Shown here: positions 7,831 to 15,468 of the stretch, one piece after another
How positions within the stretch are numbered: the stretch's first letter is position 1
How the letters are laid out: each line of letters begins with the position of its first letter
Assembly (NCBI GenBank): GCA_964345215.1
Contig: CAYFQH010000028.1
Span: forward strand, 1 to 25,378
Direction: 5' to 3'
Source: CAYFQH01 sp964345215
Lineage (GTDB): Bacteria > Bacillota > Clostridia > Christensenellales > Aristaeellaceae
Length of the DNA stretch: 25,378 nucleotides
Notes under the pieces: generated by a model
Databases searched by the model: none
The model's input: only the letters and a program-made list of their open reading frames with translations
What the model was told of the DNA's origin: nothing
Program-made: the position numbers and the translations under genes

Positions 7831-7836
7831 AAAACA

Positions 7837-7848
7837 GAACAGATGTTC
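7837..7848 (+). promoter_or_regulatory. LexA/DinR (SOS) box of uvrB
   Basis: GAACAGATGTTC is a perfect match to the Gram-positive SOS operator core GAAC-N4-GTTC and is palindromic out to AGAAC...GTTCT. It lies at the predicted transcription start, 6 bases after the -10, where bound LexA would block RNA polymerase. This is the standard arrangement for SOS-induced uvrB in Firmicutes. No lexA gene is in the window. Confidence 0.88.
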
Positions 7849-7868
7849 TTACAAAACGGAGGAAAAGC

Positions 7869-9875
7869 ATGAACCAATTTGTATTAAAAGCCCCTTATCA
7901 AGCAAAAGGGGATCAGCCTCAGGCCATTGATGTATTAAGCCAGGGCATAAAAGAAAACTTAAGGGACCAGGTGCTTTTAGGGGTTACTGGATCGGGTAAA
8001 ACCTTTACCATGGCATCTATTATTGAGCAAGTGCAAAAACCAACCCTGGTTATTGCCCACAACAAAACCCTGGCGGCTCAGCTTTGCAGCGAGTTTCGCC
8101 AGTTTTTCCCCGACAGTGCGGTGGAGTATTTTGTAAGCTATTATGACTATTATCAGCCCGAGGCTTATATTGCCTCATCGGATACTTATATTGAAAAAGA
8201 TGCCTCCATTAATGAGGAGATTGACCGGCTGCGCCACAGTGCCACTGCCGCCTTAAGAGAGAGGCGGGATGTGATCATCGTTGCCTCCGTTAGCTGCATT
8301 TATGGTATGGGTGCCCCGGAAGAATACGAAGGGCAGATGATTTCTCTGCGCCCGGGCATGGAGATGACCCGAGAGGCCCTTTTGTATAAACTGGTAAGCA
8401 TTCAATACCTTAGAAACGACTTAGACTTTGCCCGTGGCACCTTCAGGGTGCGGGGAGACGTTGTTGAAATTATTCCCGCCAATGCCTACGCCCAAGGAAT
8501 TCGGGTAGAGTTCTTTGGCGATGAAATTGAGCGGCTCAGCCAGTTTGATGTGGTCACCGGACGGGTGGTCAACAACCTGCTCCACACTAGCGTTTTTCCT
8601 GCTACCCACTACGTTACGGATAAAGACAGGATGGAAGCGGGCATTGTTCAAATAGAAAAAGATTTAAAAACTCAGCTTGAAAAATTTGAACAGGAAGGGA
8701 AGCTGCTGGAGGCCCAGCGCCTTAGCCAGCGAACCAATTATGATGTGGAAATGATGCGGGAGTTAGGATACACTACCGGCATTGAAAACTATAGCCGCTA
8801 CTTTGATGGGCGCAAGCCCGGTGAAACCCCTTACACATTGCTGGACTTTTTTCCTAAAGATTTTATGGTGTTTATTGACGAAAGCCATGTTACCGTGCCT
8901 CAAATCCGCGCCATGTACCGGGGAGACAGGGCCCGGAAAGAAAACCTGGTAAACTACGGATTTCGCCTCCCCGCCGCCTTCGACAACAGGCCTCTGCTTT
9001 TTGAAGAGTTTGAACAACGGGTGAAGCAGGCTATCTACGTATCGGCCACCCCGGGCCATTATGAAATGGAACGAACCCAGCAAACGGTGGAACAGATTAT
9101 TCGGCCTACAGGCTTGTTAGACCCGGAAATTATTCTCCGCCGCGCAACTGGCCAGGTGGATGACTTGCTGGGCGAAATTTATGCTGTTGCCGAAAAAGGG
9201 CAGCGGGTTCTTGTAACCACCTTAACAAAACGCATGGCCGAAAGCTTAACGGATTATCTAAAAGAGATGGATGTGCGGGTGCGCTATTTACATAGCGATA
9301 TTGAAACCATGGAGCGAACAGCCCTTATCCGTGATTTGCGCCTGGGGGAATTTGACGTGCTGGTAGGCATCAACCTTTTGCGGGAAGGCCTTGACCTGCC
9401 CGAGGTATCTTTGGTAGCCATTTTAGATGCAGACAAAGAAGGGTTTTTACGAAGCGAAACTTCATTGATTCAAACGGTGGGCCGGGCTGCCCGAAACATC
9501 GATGGCCGGGTGATTATGTACGCCGATAAAATGACTGATAGTATGATGCGTGCTATATCCGAAACAAACAGAAGAAGGGCCCTACAGCAGGCCTATAACG
9601 AGGCCAATGGCATTACCCCCCAAAGTGTACAAAGCACCGTACAGGCTTTGCTTGAAATAACCCAGCGCCTTGAAGATGAAGCGCCTAAGGACATGACCCA
9701 GGAAGAGAAGGGGGAGCTGCTGTTAAAGCTTGAAGACCAGATGCTTTCTGCCGCCAAAGATTTGGACTTTGAAAAGGCTGCCGCCATCCGGGATGAGCTG
9801 TTTCAGCTGCGAGGCGAAAAAACGATAAAGCAGCCGGAACAGGTAAAGAGAAGGAAAAGATTTAAAGGGAAGTAA
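7869..9875 (+). CDS. uvrB: UvrABC excinuclease subunit B
   Basis: UvrB is the helicase-like damage-verification subunit of nucleotide excision repair; it is loaded by UvrA and recruits UvrC. The 668-residue length is normal. Visible parts are Walker A GVTGSGKT (38-45), the beta-hairpin region beginning YYDYYQPEAYI (about 92 onward) that clamps the DNA strand, and the motif II DESH in FIDESHVTVPQ. Later come the helicase C-terminal motifs (TLTKRMAESLTDYL, INLLREGLDLPEV, QTVGRAARN) and a C-terminal UVR domain (about 617-650, DFEKAAAIRDEL) that contacts UvrC. The ATG at 7869 follows GGAGGAAAAGC. It is divergent from the DUF362-uvrA operon, so the two excinuclease subunits are transcribed from opposite promoters within 200 bases, and it is SOS-regulated by the box at 7837. 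Confidence 0.98.
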   Translation: MNQFVLKAPYQAKGDQPQAIDVLSQGIKENLRDQVLLGVTGSGKTFTMASIIEQVQKPTLVIAHNKTLAAQLCSEFRQFFPDSAVEYFVSYYDYYQPEAYIASSDTYIEKDASINEEIDRLRHSATAALRERRDVIIVASVSCIYGMGAPEEYEGQMISLRPGMEMTREALLYKLVSIQYLRNDLDFARGTFRVRGDVVEIIPANAYAQGIRVEFFGDEIERLSQFDVVTGRVVNNLLHTSVFPATHYVTDKDRMEAGIVQIEKDLKTQLEKFEQEGKLLEAQRLSQRTNYDVEMMRELGYTTGIENYSRYFDGRKPGETPYTLLDFFPKDFMVFIDESHVTVPQIRAMYRGDRARKENLVNYGFRLPAAFDNRPLLFEEFEQRVKQAIYVSATPGHYEMERTQQTVEQIIRPTGLLDPEIILRRATGQVDDLLGEIYAVAEKGQRVLVTTLTKRMAESLTDYLKEMDVRVRYLHSDIETMERTALIRDLRLGEFDVLVGINLLREGLDLPEVSLVAILDADKEGFLRSETSLIQTVGRAARNIDGRVIMYADKMTDSMMRAISETNRRRALQQAYNEANGITPQSVQSTVQALLEITQRLEDEAPKDMTQEEKGELLLKLEDQMLSAAKDLDFEKAAAIRDELFQLRGEKTIKQPEQVKRRKRFKGK

Positions 9876-9890
9876 GCTCTATTTTAAAAT

Positions 9891-9916
9891 AAAAAAACGC
9901 CCTTTTGGGCGATTTT
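9891..9916 (+). terminator. Short terminator after uvrB
   Basis: A CGCCC (9898-9902) / GGGCG (9907-9911) hairpin with a TTTT loop is preceded by seven A and followed by ATTTT, 15 bases after the uvrB stop. It is a modest terminator on the plus strand and, with the A-run, could act on the minus strand too. It is also the left end of the repeat block 9891-10126. Confidence 0.6.
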
Positions 9917-9918
9917 CA

Positions 9919-9969
9919 CCCTATACCGAAGCTCTTCCTTTTTTTAAAAGGAAGAGCTTCGGTATAGGG
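9919..9969. repeat. Perfect 24-bp hairpin with 3-base loop
   Basis: Arms 9919-9942 and 9946-9969 are exact reverse complements around a TTT loop. The tip of the stem is T4/A4 and the rest is mixed sequence (CCCTATACCGAAG at the base). No U-run follows, so it is not a classical terminator. A stem this long and perfect would fold strongly in RNA from either strand. Confidence 0.85.
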
Positions 9970-10074
9970 GACCGACGAAAATGAACTGCAGCAAAAACCC
10001 CGGGCCAGACGATGAGGCTCCGAGAAAAAAGCGCTCTCTTTGAATAAACGCCCCACAAGAAAATCGGGCCCAGC

Positions 10075-10126
10075 AAAAAACGCCCCCCTTCAGGATCACA
10101 GGGTCAAAAGGGGAGGGCGTTTTTTT
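10075..10126 (-). terminator. Terminator of the liv operon, probably bidirectional
   Basis: AAAAAACGCCCC-CCCTT (from 10075) pairs with AAGGGGAGGGCGTTTTTTT (10107-10126) through an imperfect GC-rich stem with one bulge, giving U-runs on both strands. It ends 14 bases from the livF stop codon and would close both the livKHMGF and uvrB transcripts. Confidence 0.75.
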
Positions 10127-10140
10127 AATGACTAAGCGAA

Positions 10141-10839
10141 TTATTTGCCAAGGTAGGCTTTTTTAATGTCTTCGTTAATCAGCAGTTCCTTACCGGGGCC
10201 TGTCATGGTAATGCGCCCGGTTTCAAGGACATAGCCAACATCTGCAATGTGTAAAGCCCGGTTCGCATTTTGTTCAATAAGCAAAATAGTAACCCCTTCG
10301 CCGTTGATTTTTTGAATAATGTCAAAAATATCCTTTACAATCAAAGGGGCCAGGCCCAAAGAGGGTTCGTCCATCATCAGCAGCTTGGGCTTGCTCATTA
10401 AGGCCCGGCCAACGGCTAACATTTGTTGTTCGCCGCCAGACAGGGTTCCTGCTGCCTGCCAGGAGCGTTCTTTTAGCCGAGGAAAGAGGTCGTAAACCCA
10501 CTGCAGGTCGTGATCCAGCTTGTCTTTACGCAGGTAGGCGCCGATTTTTAGATTTTCAAGTACCGTTAAATCAGGGAACACCCGCCGCCCTTCCGGCACC
10601 ATGGTAATGCCACGGGAGACAATGCCATCGGGGGCCAGGGAGGTGATATTTTCTTCTTCAAAAGTTATGGTGCCCTCAGCGGTTTTAACCAGGCCTGCAA
10701 TGGTACGCAAGGTGGTGGATTTGCCTGCGCCGTTAGCGCCGATAAGGGTTACAATCTGCCCCTGCTCTACATGAAAGCTAATGCCTTTTACAGCTTCAAT
10801 GCCCCCGTAGGACACTTTCAAATTATCGATTTTAAGCAT
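10141..10839 (-). CDS. livF: Branched-chain amino-acid ABC transporter ATP-binding protein LivF
   Basis: One of the two nucleotide-binding subunits of the HAAT-family importer, on the cytosolic face. In 232 residues it shows Walker A GANGAGKST (34-42), the Q-loop region with the LivF-typical VPEGRRVFPDLTVLENL (81-97), signature LSGGEQQ (133-139), Walker B LLMMDEP (153-159) and the switch region LLIEQN (187-191). EQ(N) in place of EH is the usual LivF variant. The start is ATG 10839, which lies inside the end of livG and overlaps it by 8 bases, with GGGGGTGG about 6 bases upstream. A longer start at 10863 would deepen the overlap and lacks a Shine-Dalgarno. It is the last gene of the operon, closed by the hairpin at 10075-10126. 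Confidence 0.93.
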   Translation of the reverse strand: MLKIDNLKVSYGGIEAVKGISFHVEQGQIVTLIGANGAGKSTTLRTIAGLVKTAEGTITFEEENITSLAPDGIVSRGITMVPEGRRVFPDLTVLENLKIGAYLRKDKLDHDLQWVYDLFPRLKERSWQAAGTLSGGEQQMLAVGRALMSKPKLLMMDEPSLGLAPLIVKDIFDIIQKINGEGVTILLIEQNANRALHIADVGYVLETGRITMTGPGKELLINEDIKKAYLGK

Positions 10840-11674
10840 CTTCAACCACCCCCAAATAAGCATCTATCACTCGTTGATCTTGCTGAATATAGGCAGGGTT
10901 TCCTTCGCAAATCAGTTTACCAAAATCCAGCACATAAATCCGGTCAGAAATATTCATAACCAAATCCATGTGGTGTTCAATTACAAAAATGGTTAGTTTA
11001 TATGTGTCACGAATTTGCTTAATAAATTCGGCCAAGGCTTGAGTTTCTTGGGGGTTCATGCCGGCTGCCGGCTCGTCAAGCAAAAGCAGGGTAGGTTCAG
11101 TAGCCAGGGCCCGGGCAATTTCCAGCCGCCGCTGAATGCCATAGGGCAATGAGCCTGCAATTTCATCTTTTAAATGGGCCAGGTTCTGCTCTTCAAGCAG
11201 GGCCAAGGCCTCTTTTTGCATTCGCTCCTCTTCCTTATGGTTTATTTTAAAGGTGGCGGATAAAAAGTTTTGTTTTGCCCGCATGTGTTTGGCAATCAGC
11301 ACGTTATCCAAAACGCTCAGGGCTGAAAACAGGCGAATGTTTTGGAAGGTTCTGGCGATGCCTAAATAGGTAATACTATCCGGGGTGGGGCTGATAGCCT
11401 TGGTATAAACCCCTTTGCTGTCGCCCGTGTAGAGTTTTTTCATTTTTCCTTGGGGGTAGTTTTCTACAATGGGCTGGTTGTTAAAGGAAATGCGCCCGTT
11501 GGTAGGTTCATACACCCCGGTAATGCAGTTAAAGGCTGTGGTTTTGCCTGCGCCGTTAGGGCCGATTAAAGCCACAATTTCTCCCTGGTTTACTTCCAGG
11601 GATAAGTTGTTTACGGCAATAACCCCGCCAAATTGCATGGTTAGGTGTTCTAAGCGGAGGATATTATTACTCAT
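10832..11674 (-). CDS. livG: Branched-chain amino-acid ABC transporter ATP-binding protein LivG
   Basis: This is the second ATPase subunit. The motifs in its 280 residues are Walker A GPNGAGKTT (38-46), Q-loop Gln111 in RTFQNIRLF, signature LPYGIQRRLEIARAL (176-190), Walker B LLLLDEP (196-202), and the switch His in FVIEHHMD. It is about 25 residues longer than the E. coli protein because of an insertion at about 71-100 (ENYPQGKMKKLYTGDSKGVY and so on) between Walker A and the Q-loop. I have seen a similar insertion in LivG proteins of some Firmicutes, so this looks like a lineage form and not damage. Its ATG overlaps the livM TGA as ATGA, with GGAGGTGAAAAA just upstream, implying coupled translation. 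Confidence 0.93.
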   Translation of the reverse strand: MSNNILRLEHLTMQFGGVIAVNNLSLEVNQGEIVALIGPNGAGKTTAFNCITGVYEPTNGRISFNNQPIVENYPQGKMKKLYTGDSKGVYTKAISPTPDSITYLGIARTFQNIRLFSALSVLDNVLIAKHMRAKQNFLSATFKINHKEEERMQKEALALLEEQNLAHLKDEIAGSLPYGIQRRLEIARALATEPTLLLLDEPAAGMNPQETQALAEFIKQIRDTYKLTIFVIEHHMDLVMNISDRIYVLDFGKLICEGNPAYIQQDQRVIDAYLGVVEDA

Positions 11675-12879
11675 TTTTTCACCTCCGATCCTTCTGGCAC
11701 TTTTCGTCGCTTATTTTTAATGTTCCTAAATACGTCGGTTAGTTCCTTGTCGCCCATAATGCCTCTGCGGAAGAAGAGCACTACAAACATAATGACAACC
11801 GAGAAGACCACCAGCCTAAAGCCGTTTCTAAACAACCATGGGGCATGGATACCCAGGAAAGGACTTTGGTCAAGGCCTCGAAGCCACCATTCGGAGGAGG
11901 CTACATATAAAAAGGCGCCGATAACGCTGCCCGAAATAGAGCCTACACCGCCAAGCACCACCATGAGCAGAATTTCGTATGTCATAGCCGCTTTAAAGTT
12001 GTTGGCCTGTACGGTGTTGGCAAACATGGCCAAAAGGGCACCGCCCACCCCGGCAAAGAAAGAGGAAATACAAAAGGATAGTTGCTTGTGCTTATACAAG
12101 TTTATGCCCATGGCTTCAGAGGCAATTTCATCTTCCCGGATAGATTTAAAGGCCCTGCCATAGGACGAACGGATAAGCATAACAATTAACGAAATAGATA
12201 GGGCAGAGATGGCCAAGGCAAACACCGTTGAGAAATCAAGCCCTCCTACCTTAAAGGCACTTAAGCGAACATAGTTTTTAAGAGGGTTGGAGCCGTTGGT
12301 AACAGGGCCCAACTTTCCCCAAAGGAAGATGGTGCGGATAATTTCTGCAAAACCAAGGGTGGCAATGGCCAAGTAGTCACTTTTAAGGCGCAGCACCACC
12401 AGGCCGATAAGCCAGGCGAACAAAGCGGCTGCGGCCCCAGCCAGCACAATAGAAATCAGAACCCCCAGCACCATACCCGGACCGCCCAGAAGGTTGCCGA
12501 AAATTTCCGGAAAGGAAATATCAATTACATAGTCATAATACTTATATACGGAGGCCCGACTGGCCGAAGGAATGGAAAAGATAGCATAGGTATAAGCGCC
12601 TAAAAGCATAAAGCCCGCCTGACCCAAAGAAAAAAGGCCCGTAAAACCGTTCAGCAGGTTCATTGAGGCGGCAACCAAAGCATAAACAGCAGTTTTTTTA
12701 AGCACTGTCATCAACATGGAAATGCTGCCTTTGATGCTTTGAGGCATGCTGGCAGATTTGGATAAATGCTCTAAATAAAGCACAAGGGCACAAGCTGCCA
12801 AGGTAACAAAAAGAATGGTTGCTGCTTTGCGCACTTTTTGTGAACGGGAAGAAGGGCCTGTTTGTATTTGTTTTGTCAT
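11671..12879 (-). CDS. livM: Branched-chain amino-acid ABC transporter permease LivM
   Basis: A polytopic membrane protein of 402 residues, one half of the transmembrane channel. An N-terminal cytosolic tail (TKQIQTGPSSRSQKVRKAA) precedes a first membrane helix. Family motifs follow: YALVAASMNLLNGFTGLFSLGQAGFMLLGAYTYAI, the RLKSDYLAIATLGFAEIIR block, the FKSIREDEIASEAMGIN cytosolic loop that contacts the ATPase, and the MTYEILLMVVLGGVGSISGSVIGA helix pair. The ATG at 12879 is chosen over one at 12918 because AAGGAGGGGAAAGC lies directly upstream; this leaves a 13-base gap from livH. It ends with a 4-base overlap with livG. Confidence 0.92.
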   Translation of the reverse strand: MTKQIQTGPSSRSQKVRKAATILFVTLAACALVLYLEHLSKSASMPQSIKGSISMLMTVLKKTAVYALVAASMNLLNGFTGLFSLGQAGFMLLGAYTYAIFSIPSASRASVYKYYDYVIDISFPEIFGNLLGGPGMVLGVLISIVLAGAAAALFAWLIGLVVLRLKSDYLAIATLGFAEIIRTIFLWGKLGPVTNGSNPLKNYVRLSAFKVGGLDFSTVFALAISALSISLIVMLIRSSYGRAFKSIREDEIASEAMGINLYKHKQLSFCISSFFAGVGGALLAMFANTVQANNFKAAMTYEILLMVVLGGVGSISGSVIGAFLYVASSEWWLRGLDQSPFLGIHAPWLFRNGFRLVVFSVVIMFVVLFFRRGIMGDKELTDVFRNIKNKRRKVPEGSEVKK

Positions 12880-12892
12880 TGCTTTCCCCTCC

Positions 12893-13819
12893 TTACACTT
12901 TATCGGTAACCTTTTCACCGAAAAGGCCCGTAGGTTTAAAGACTAAGATAATAATGAGCAAAACAAAGGTAAAGCCATCGGAGAAGGTGGCCAGCTCCAT
13001 TGAGGAGGTGGTAATGCCCATTTGCATCAGCACCGTATCAAGGCCCTTGATTAAGCTTTCACAAATACCAATAATAAAAGCACCGATAACCGCCCCGGGA
13101 ACAGAGCCAATGCCTCCAAACACTGCAGCAACAAAGGCCTTAAGCCCCGGCATGGCTCCAGAGGTGGGAACAACCCCAGGGTAGTTGGAAAAGTAGAGTA
13201 AAGAGCCGATAGCTGCCAGAAAGGAGCCAATAATAAAGGTAAAAGAAATAACATGGTTGATTTTAATGCCCATTAGCAGGCTGGTTTCAAAATCTTTTGA
13301 AACGGCCCGCATGGCCATTCCAATTTTAGTGCGATTAATCAGCTGCACCAAGGCAATAACCAATATAATGGTTAGAATAGGGGTAATAATAGTAACCCGT
13401 TTGGTGGTCGCTCCCATGATTGAAATCGAATCAGAAATCCAGGGAATGGTAGGATAGTTTTTATTCAGCCCTCCTGTTAAGTAGTAGGCCAGGTTCTGTA
13501 AAAGGTAGCTTACCCCAATGGCAGAGATCATAACCGACATTCTAGGCGCGTTGCGCAAAGGGGAGTAGGCGGCTTTTTCGATGGTGAAGCCTAAAAGCAT
13601 GGTCATGATAATCATCAGAGGAATGGAAAAATATAAGGGCATGACGGCAGAAAAGTATACCATCATCAATCCGGCAACCATAAACACATCCCCATGGGCA
13701 AAGTTAATCAGCCGTAAAATGCCATACACCATGGTATAGCCTATGGCAATTAAGGCATATTGCCCCCCTACAGAAATACCCGACAGCAAATAGGGCAAAA
13801 CAACTTGAAATAAATTCAT
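12893..13819 (-). CDS. livH: Branched-chain amino-acid ABC transporter permease LivH
   Basis: The partner permease of LivM, 308 residues and strongly hydrophobic. Motifs are GGQYALIAIGYTMVYGILRLINFAHGDVFMVAG near the N-terminus, AMRAVSKDFETSLLMGIKINHVI (the cytosolic ATPase-contact loop) and PGLKAFVAAVFGGIGSVPGAVIGAFIIGI near the end. The ATG at 13819 gives the family-typical MNLFQVVLPYLLSG beginning and has AAGGAGG 12 bases upstream, slightly long spacing. The in-frame ATG at 13849 has no Shine-Dalgarno and would put that AAGGAGG inside the coding region. It is separated from livK by 145 bases holding a stem-loop. Confidence 0.92.
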   Translation of the reverse strand: MNLFQVVLPYLLSGISVGGQYALIAIGYTMVYGILRLINFAHGDVFMVAGLMMVYFSAVMPLYFSIPLMIIMTMLLGFTIEKAAYSPLRNAPRMSVMISAIGVSYLLQNLAYYLTGGLNKNYPTIPWISDSISIMGATTKRVTIITPILTIILVIALVQLINRTKIGMAMRAVSKDFETSLLMGIKINHVISFTFIIGSFLAAIGSLLYFSNYPGVVPTSGAMPGLKAFVAAVFGGIGSVPGAVIGAFIIGICESLIKGLDTVLMQMGITTSSMELATFSDGFTFVLLIIILVFKPTGLFGEKVTDKV

Positions 13820-13903
13820 AAGGAAGATGAGCCTCCTTTTTGTCTCCATTCATTAACGATAGGTACTTTAATTGGAGAAAACGTCATCAATCAGTATAAA
13901 ACC

Positions 13904-13932
13904 GGGTCTGGCGGGTTTTCACTACCAGACCC
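13904..13932 (-). terminator. Stem-loop between livK and livH (attenuator-like)
   Basis: An 8-bp perfect stem (13904-13911 with 13925-13932) with a 13-base loop, extendable by AAC/GTT past one mismatch. On the minus strand it is followed by GGTTTTATA, a weak U-run. Such hairpins after a substrate-binding protein gene commonly give partial termination or 3'-end protection, so that more binding protein than permease is made. That role here is inference. Confidence 0.6.
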
Positions 13933-13964
13933 AGTTGTTAGCCAAGAACAATCAGATAAATGTT

Positions 13965-15128
13965 TTAGTTTAGACTCTGTTGTGCAACAAAGGTCCATTC
14001 ACCGGTTTCAACGTCGGCTTTTTTAATAAAAGCAGCATCGCGAAGGGCATCGCCATTAACTTGGTCAAAGGCAATATGGCCGGATACGCCGTCAATTTCG
14101 GTGGTCCATAAGGCTTTCATAATGTCACCAGGGTCAATGGTGCCTGCATTCTTCATCGCTTCTAAAGCAGTGTAGTAAGCATCATATCCCATAACGGACA
14201 GGGCAGATACCTTATCGTCGCCGCCGTTGTTAGCCATGGCCTGGGTGTCGGAGTTCAGCCATTCTTTAATGCCTGTATCAAATTCCGGGTCGCCGCCTTC
14301 TTGGTAGAAGGTGGTGATGTACACTTCAACTTTTTTGCCTTCGGCAGCGTTTAGGATGACGTTAGAGTCCCAAGTGTCGCCAGCCAGAATGGGCATTTCC
14401 ATTCCTTGGGTATTGGCCTGGTCAATAATCAAGGCTGCAGCCTCAGTGGAGGTAGGGGAATAAAATACATCACAGCCTTGAGCTTGGGCATTGGTTACAT
14501 AGGTTGAAAAGTCGCTTGTGCCTTCAGGGAAAGTTTCGTAGACACAGTTTTCTTTACCAAAGGCTTCCATAAAGTAGTTGGTTAACCCTACAGAGTAGTC
14601 ATCGCCCTGTTTAGCCAGACAATAAGCTTTTTTAGCGCCGAACTGCTCTTTAGCAAAGCTGGAAGCGATGGTGCCCTGGAAGGGGTCTAAAAAGCAGATG
14701 CGGAAGTAGTGTTCGTTGCCTTCGGTAACGGCAGGGTTGGTGCAAGTTACGCCGATAGCAGGGATACCAGCATCGCCAAAGGTGTCGGAAGCGGCAATGG
14801 ATACGCCGGAACCATATGAACCCAAAACCACAGAAACACCAGCATTTACAAGGGTGGCAGCGGCAGAAACAGCTTTGTCATTTTGGGATTGGTTATCAAC
14901 ATAAACCAGCTCAACATTGTAGGTCTCGCCGCCGATCTCAACTGTAGGGGTTAGCACGTTGGCATAGGTAGTGCCCAGGGTTTCCTGTTTACCGCCTGCA
15001 CCGTTGTCGCCGGAGGCTGGTTGGAATACGCCGATTTTAACGGTTTTCGCTTCGTCACCCAGTGCCATTGAGGTTAGAGACAGCACCATTGCTAAACAAA
15101 GTACGATAGAGAATAACTTTTTCACCAT
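13965..15128 (-). CDS. livK: Branched-chain amino-acid (or related) ABC transporter substrate-binding protein
   Basis: A type I periplasmic-binding protein (Peripla_BP_6) of 387 residues. A signal peptide (residues 1-24, VKK then a hydrophobic core, ending SMALG before DEAK) is followed by KIGVFQPASGDNGAGGKQETLG, the start of the first lobe. Further on are VLGSYGSGVSIAASDTFGDAGIPAIGVTCTNP, FRICFLDPFQG, and the second lobe DVFYSPTSTEAAALIIDQA and GYDAYYTALEAMKNAG. The mature N-terminus contains no lipobox cysteine; the only Cys in the signal (Cys11) is in the hydrophobic core and preceded by Leu. The ATG at 15128 has AAGGAG 6 bases upstream. First gene of the liv operon. Substrate could be leucine, isoleucine or valine, but related amino acids or amides cannot be excluded. 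Confidence 0.9.
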   Translation of the reverse strand: MVKKLFSIVLCLAMVLSLTSMALGDEAKTVKIGVFQPASGDNGAGGKQETLGTTYANVLTPTVEIGGETYNVELVYVDNQSQNDKAVSAAATLVNAGVSVVLGSYGSGVSIAASDTFGDAGIPAIGVTCTNPAVTEGNEHYFRICFLDPFQGTIASSFAKEQFGAKKAYCLAKQGDDYSVGLTNYFMEAFGKENCVYETFPEGTSDFSTYVTNAQAQGCDVFYSPTSTEAAALIIDQANTQGMEMPILAGDTWDSNVILNAAEGKKVEVYITTFYQEGGDPEFDTGIKEWLNSDTQAMANNGGDDKVSALSVMGYDAYYTALEAMKNAGTIDPGDIMKALWTTEIDGVSGHIAFDQVNGDALRDAAFIKKADVETGEWTFVAQQSLN

Positions 15129-15162
15129 GATCCACTCCTTAAAATAATCGTTTTATTGTAAA

Positions 15163-15185
15163 GATGTTATATGTGTTGTAACATC
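15163..15185 (-). promoter_or_regulatory. Inverted repeat in the livK leader, possible operator
   Basis: GATGTTA (15163-15169) and TAACATC (15179-15185) form a perfect 7-bp dyad with a 9-base spacer, 35-57 bases before the livK ATG. Placement and symmetry suit a regulator-binding site; no regulator is identified. Confidence 0.35.
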
Positions 15186-15240
15186 GAACAACCACAGGAA
15201 AATTGCTGCTTTAGTGTGCTAAAATAAATACTTACTACCC

Positions 15241-15269
15241 AATGTACCTTAGAATAGGTGCCAGTGCAA
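15241..15269 (-). promoter_or_regulatory. Candidate promoter of the liv operon
   Basis: Read on the minus strand: -35 TTGCAC (15269-15264), 17-bp spacer, -10 TACATT (15246-15241). It would give a leader of about 105 bases before livK. Neither hexamer is perfect and other AT-rich candidates exist. Confidence 0.4.
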
Positions 15270-15438
15270 GGTATTTTAAAGGGGATTTTGTATTTTTTTG
15301 GTTTTTTGGTCAAGCAGATAAAGGAACAAGTGATATTTTATAAGGGTAGGGCATATTCCGGGTAAGGGTTGGTTGGTCTGTATAAAATTATTACGAACTT
15401 CTGTACTTACTATTCTAAATAAAACCATCCCAATATGC

Positions 15439-15468
15439 AAGGGCTTTTCCGTCCTTTTTTGTTTTTTT
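15439..15468 (+). terminator. Possible plus-strand terminator without an obvious gene
   Basis: AAGGGC (15439-15444) can pair with GTCCTT (15451-15456) using one G-U pair, with loop TTTTCC, followed by TTTTGTTTTTTT. The U-run is strong but the stem is short. No coding gene lies upstream on this strand, so it would end either a small RNA or read-through. Confidence 0.35.

Larger units (their letters stand above)
9891..10126. repeat. Repeat block bounded by 12-bp inverted repeats, between convergent uvrB and livF
   Basis: The segment begins with AAAAAAACGCCC (9891-9902) and ends with its exact reverse complement (10115-10126). Further inward pairs are CCCTTTTG (9900-9907) with CAAAAGGG (10105-10112), and CGATTTTC (9910-9917) with GAAAATCG (10059-10066). 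AAACGCCC also recurs as direct copies near 10046 and 10079. A perfect 24-bp hairpin sits inside at 9919-9969. Together these fill almost the whole intergenic space. It could be a MITE-like or palindromic mobile remnant, or a stack of back-to-back terminators. There is no ORF inside. Confidence 0.55.

Noticed and set aside
10008..10032. GATGAG ... GAAA segment resembling a hammerhead ribozyme core
   Set aside because: The required CUGAUGA is not present (ACGATGA instead) and no proper stem II or cleavage site follows.
11720..12163. 147-codon plus-strand ORF inside livM
   Set aside because: Antisense shadow of a well-supported membrane protein gene with no start signals.
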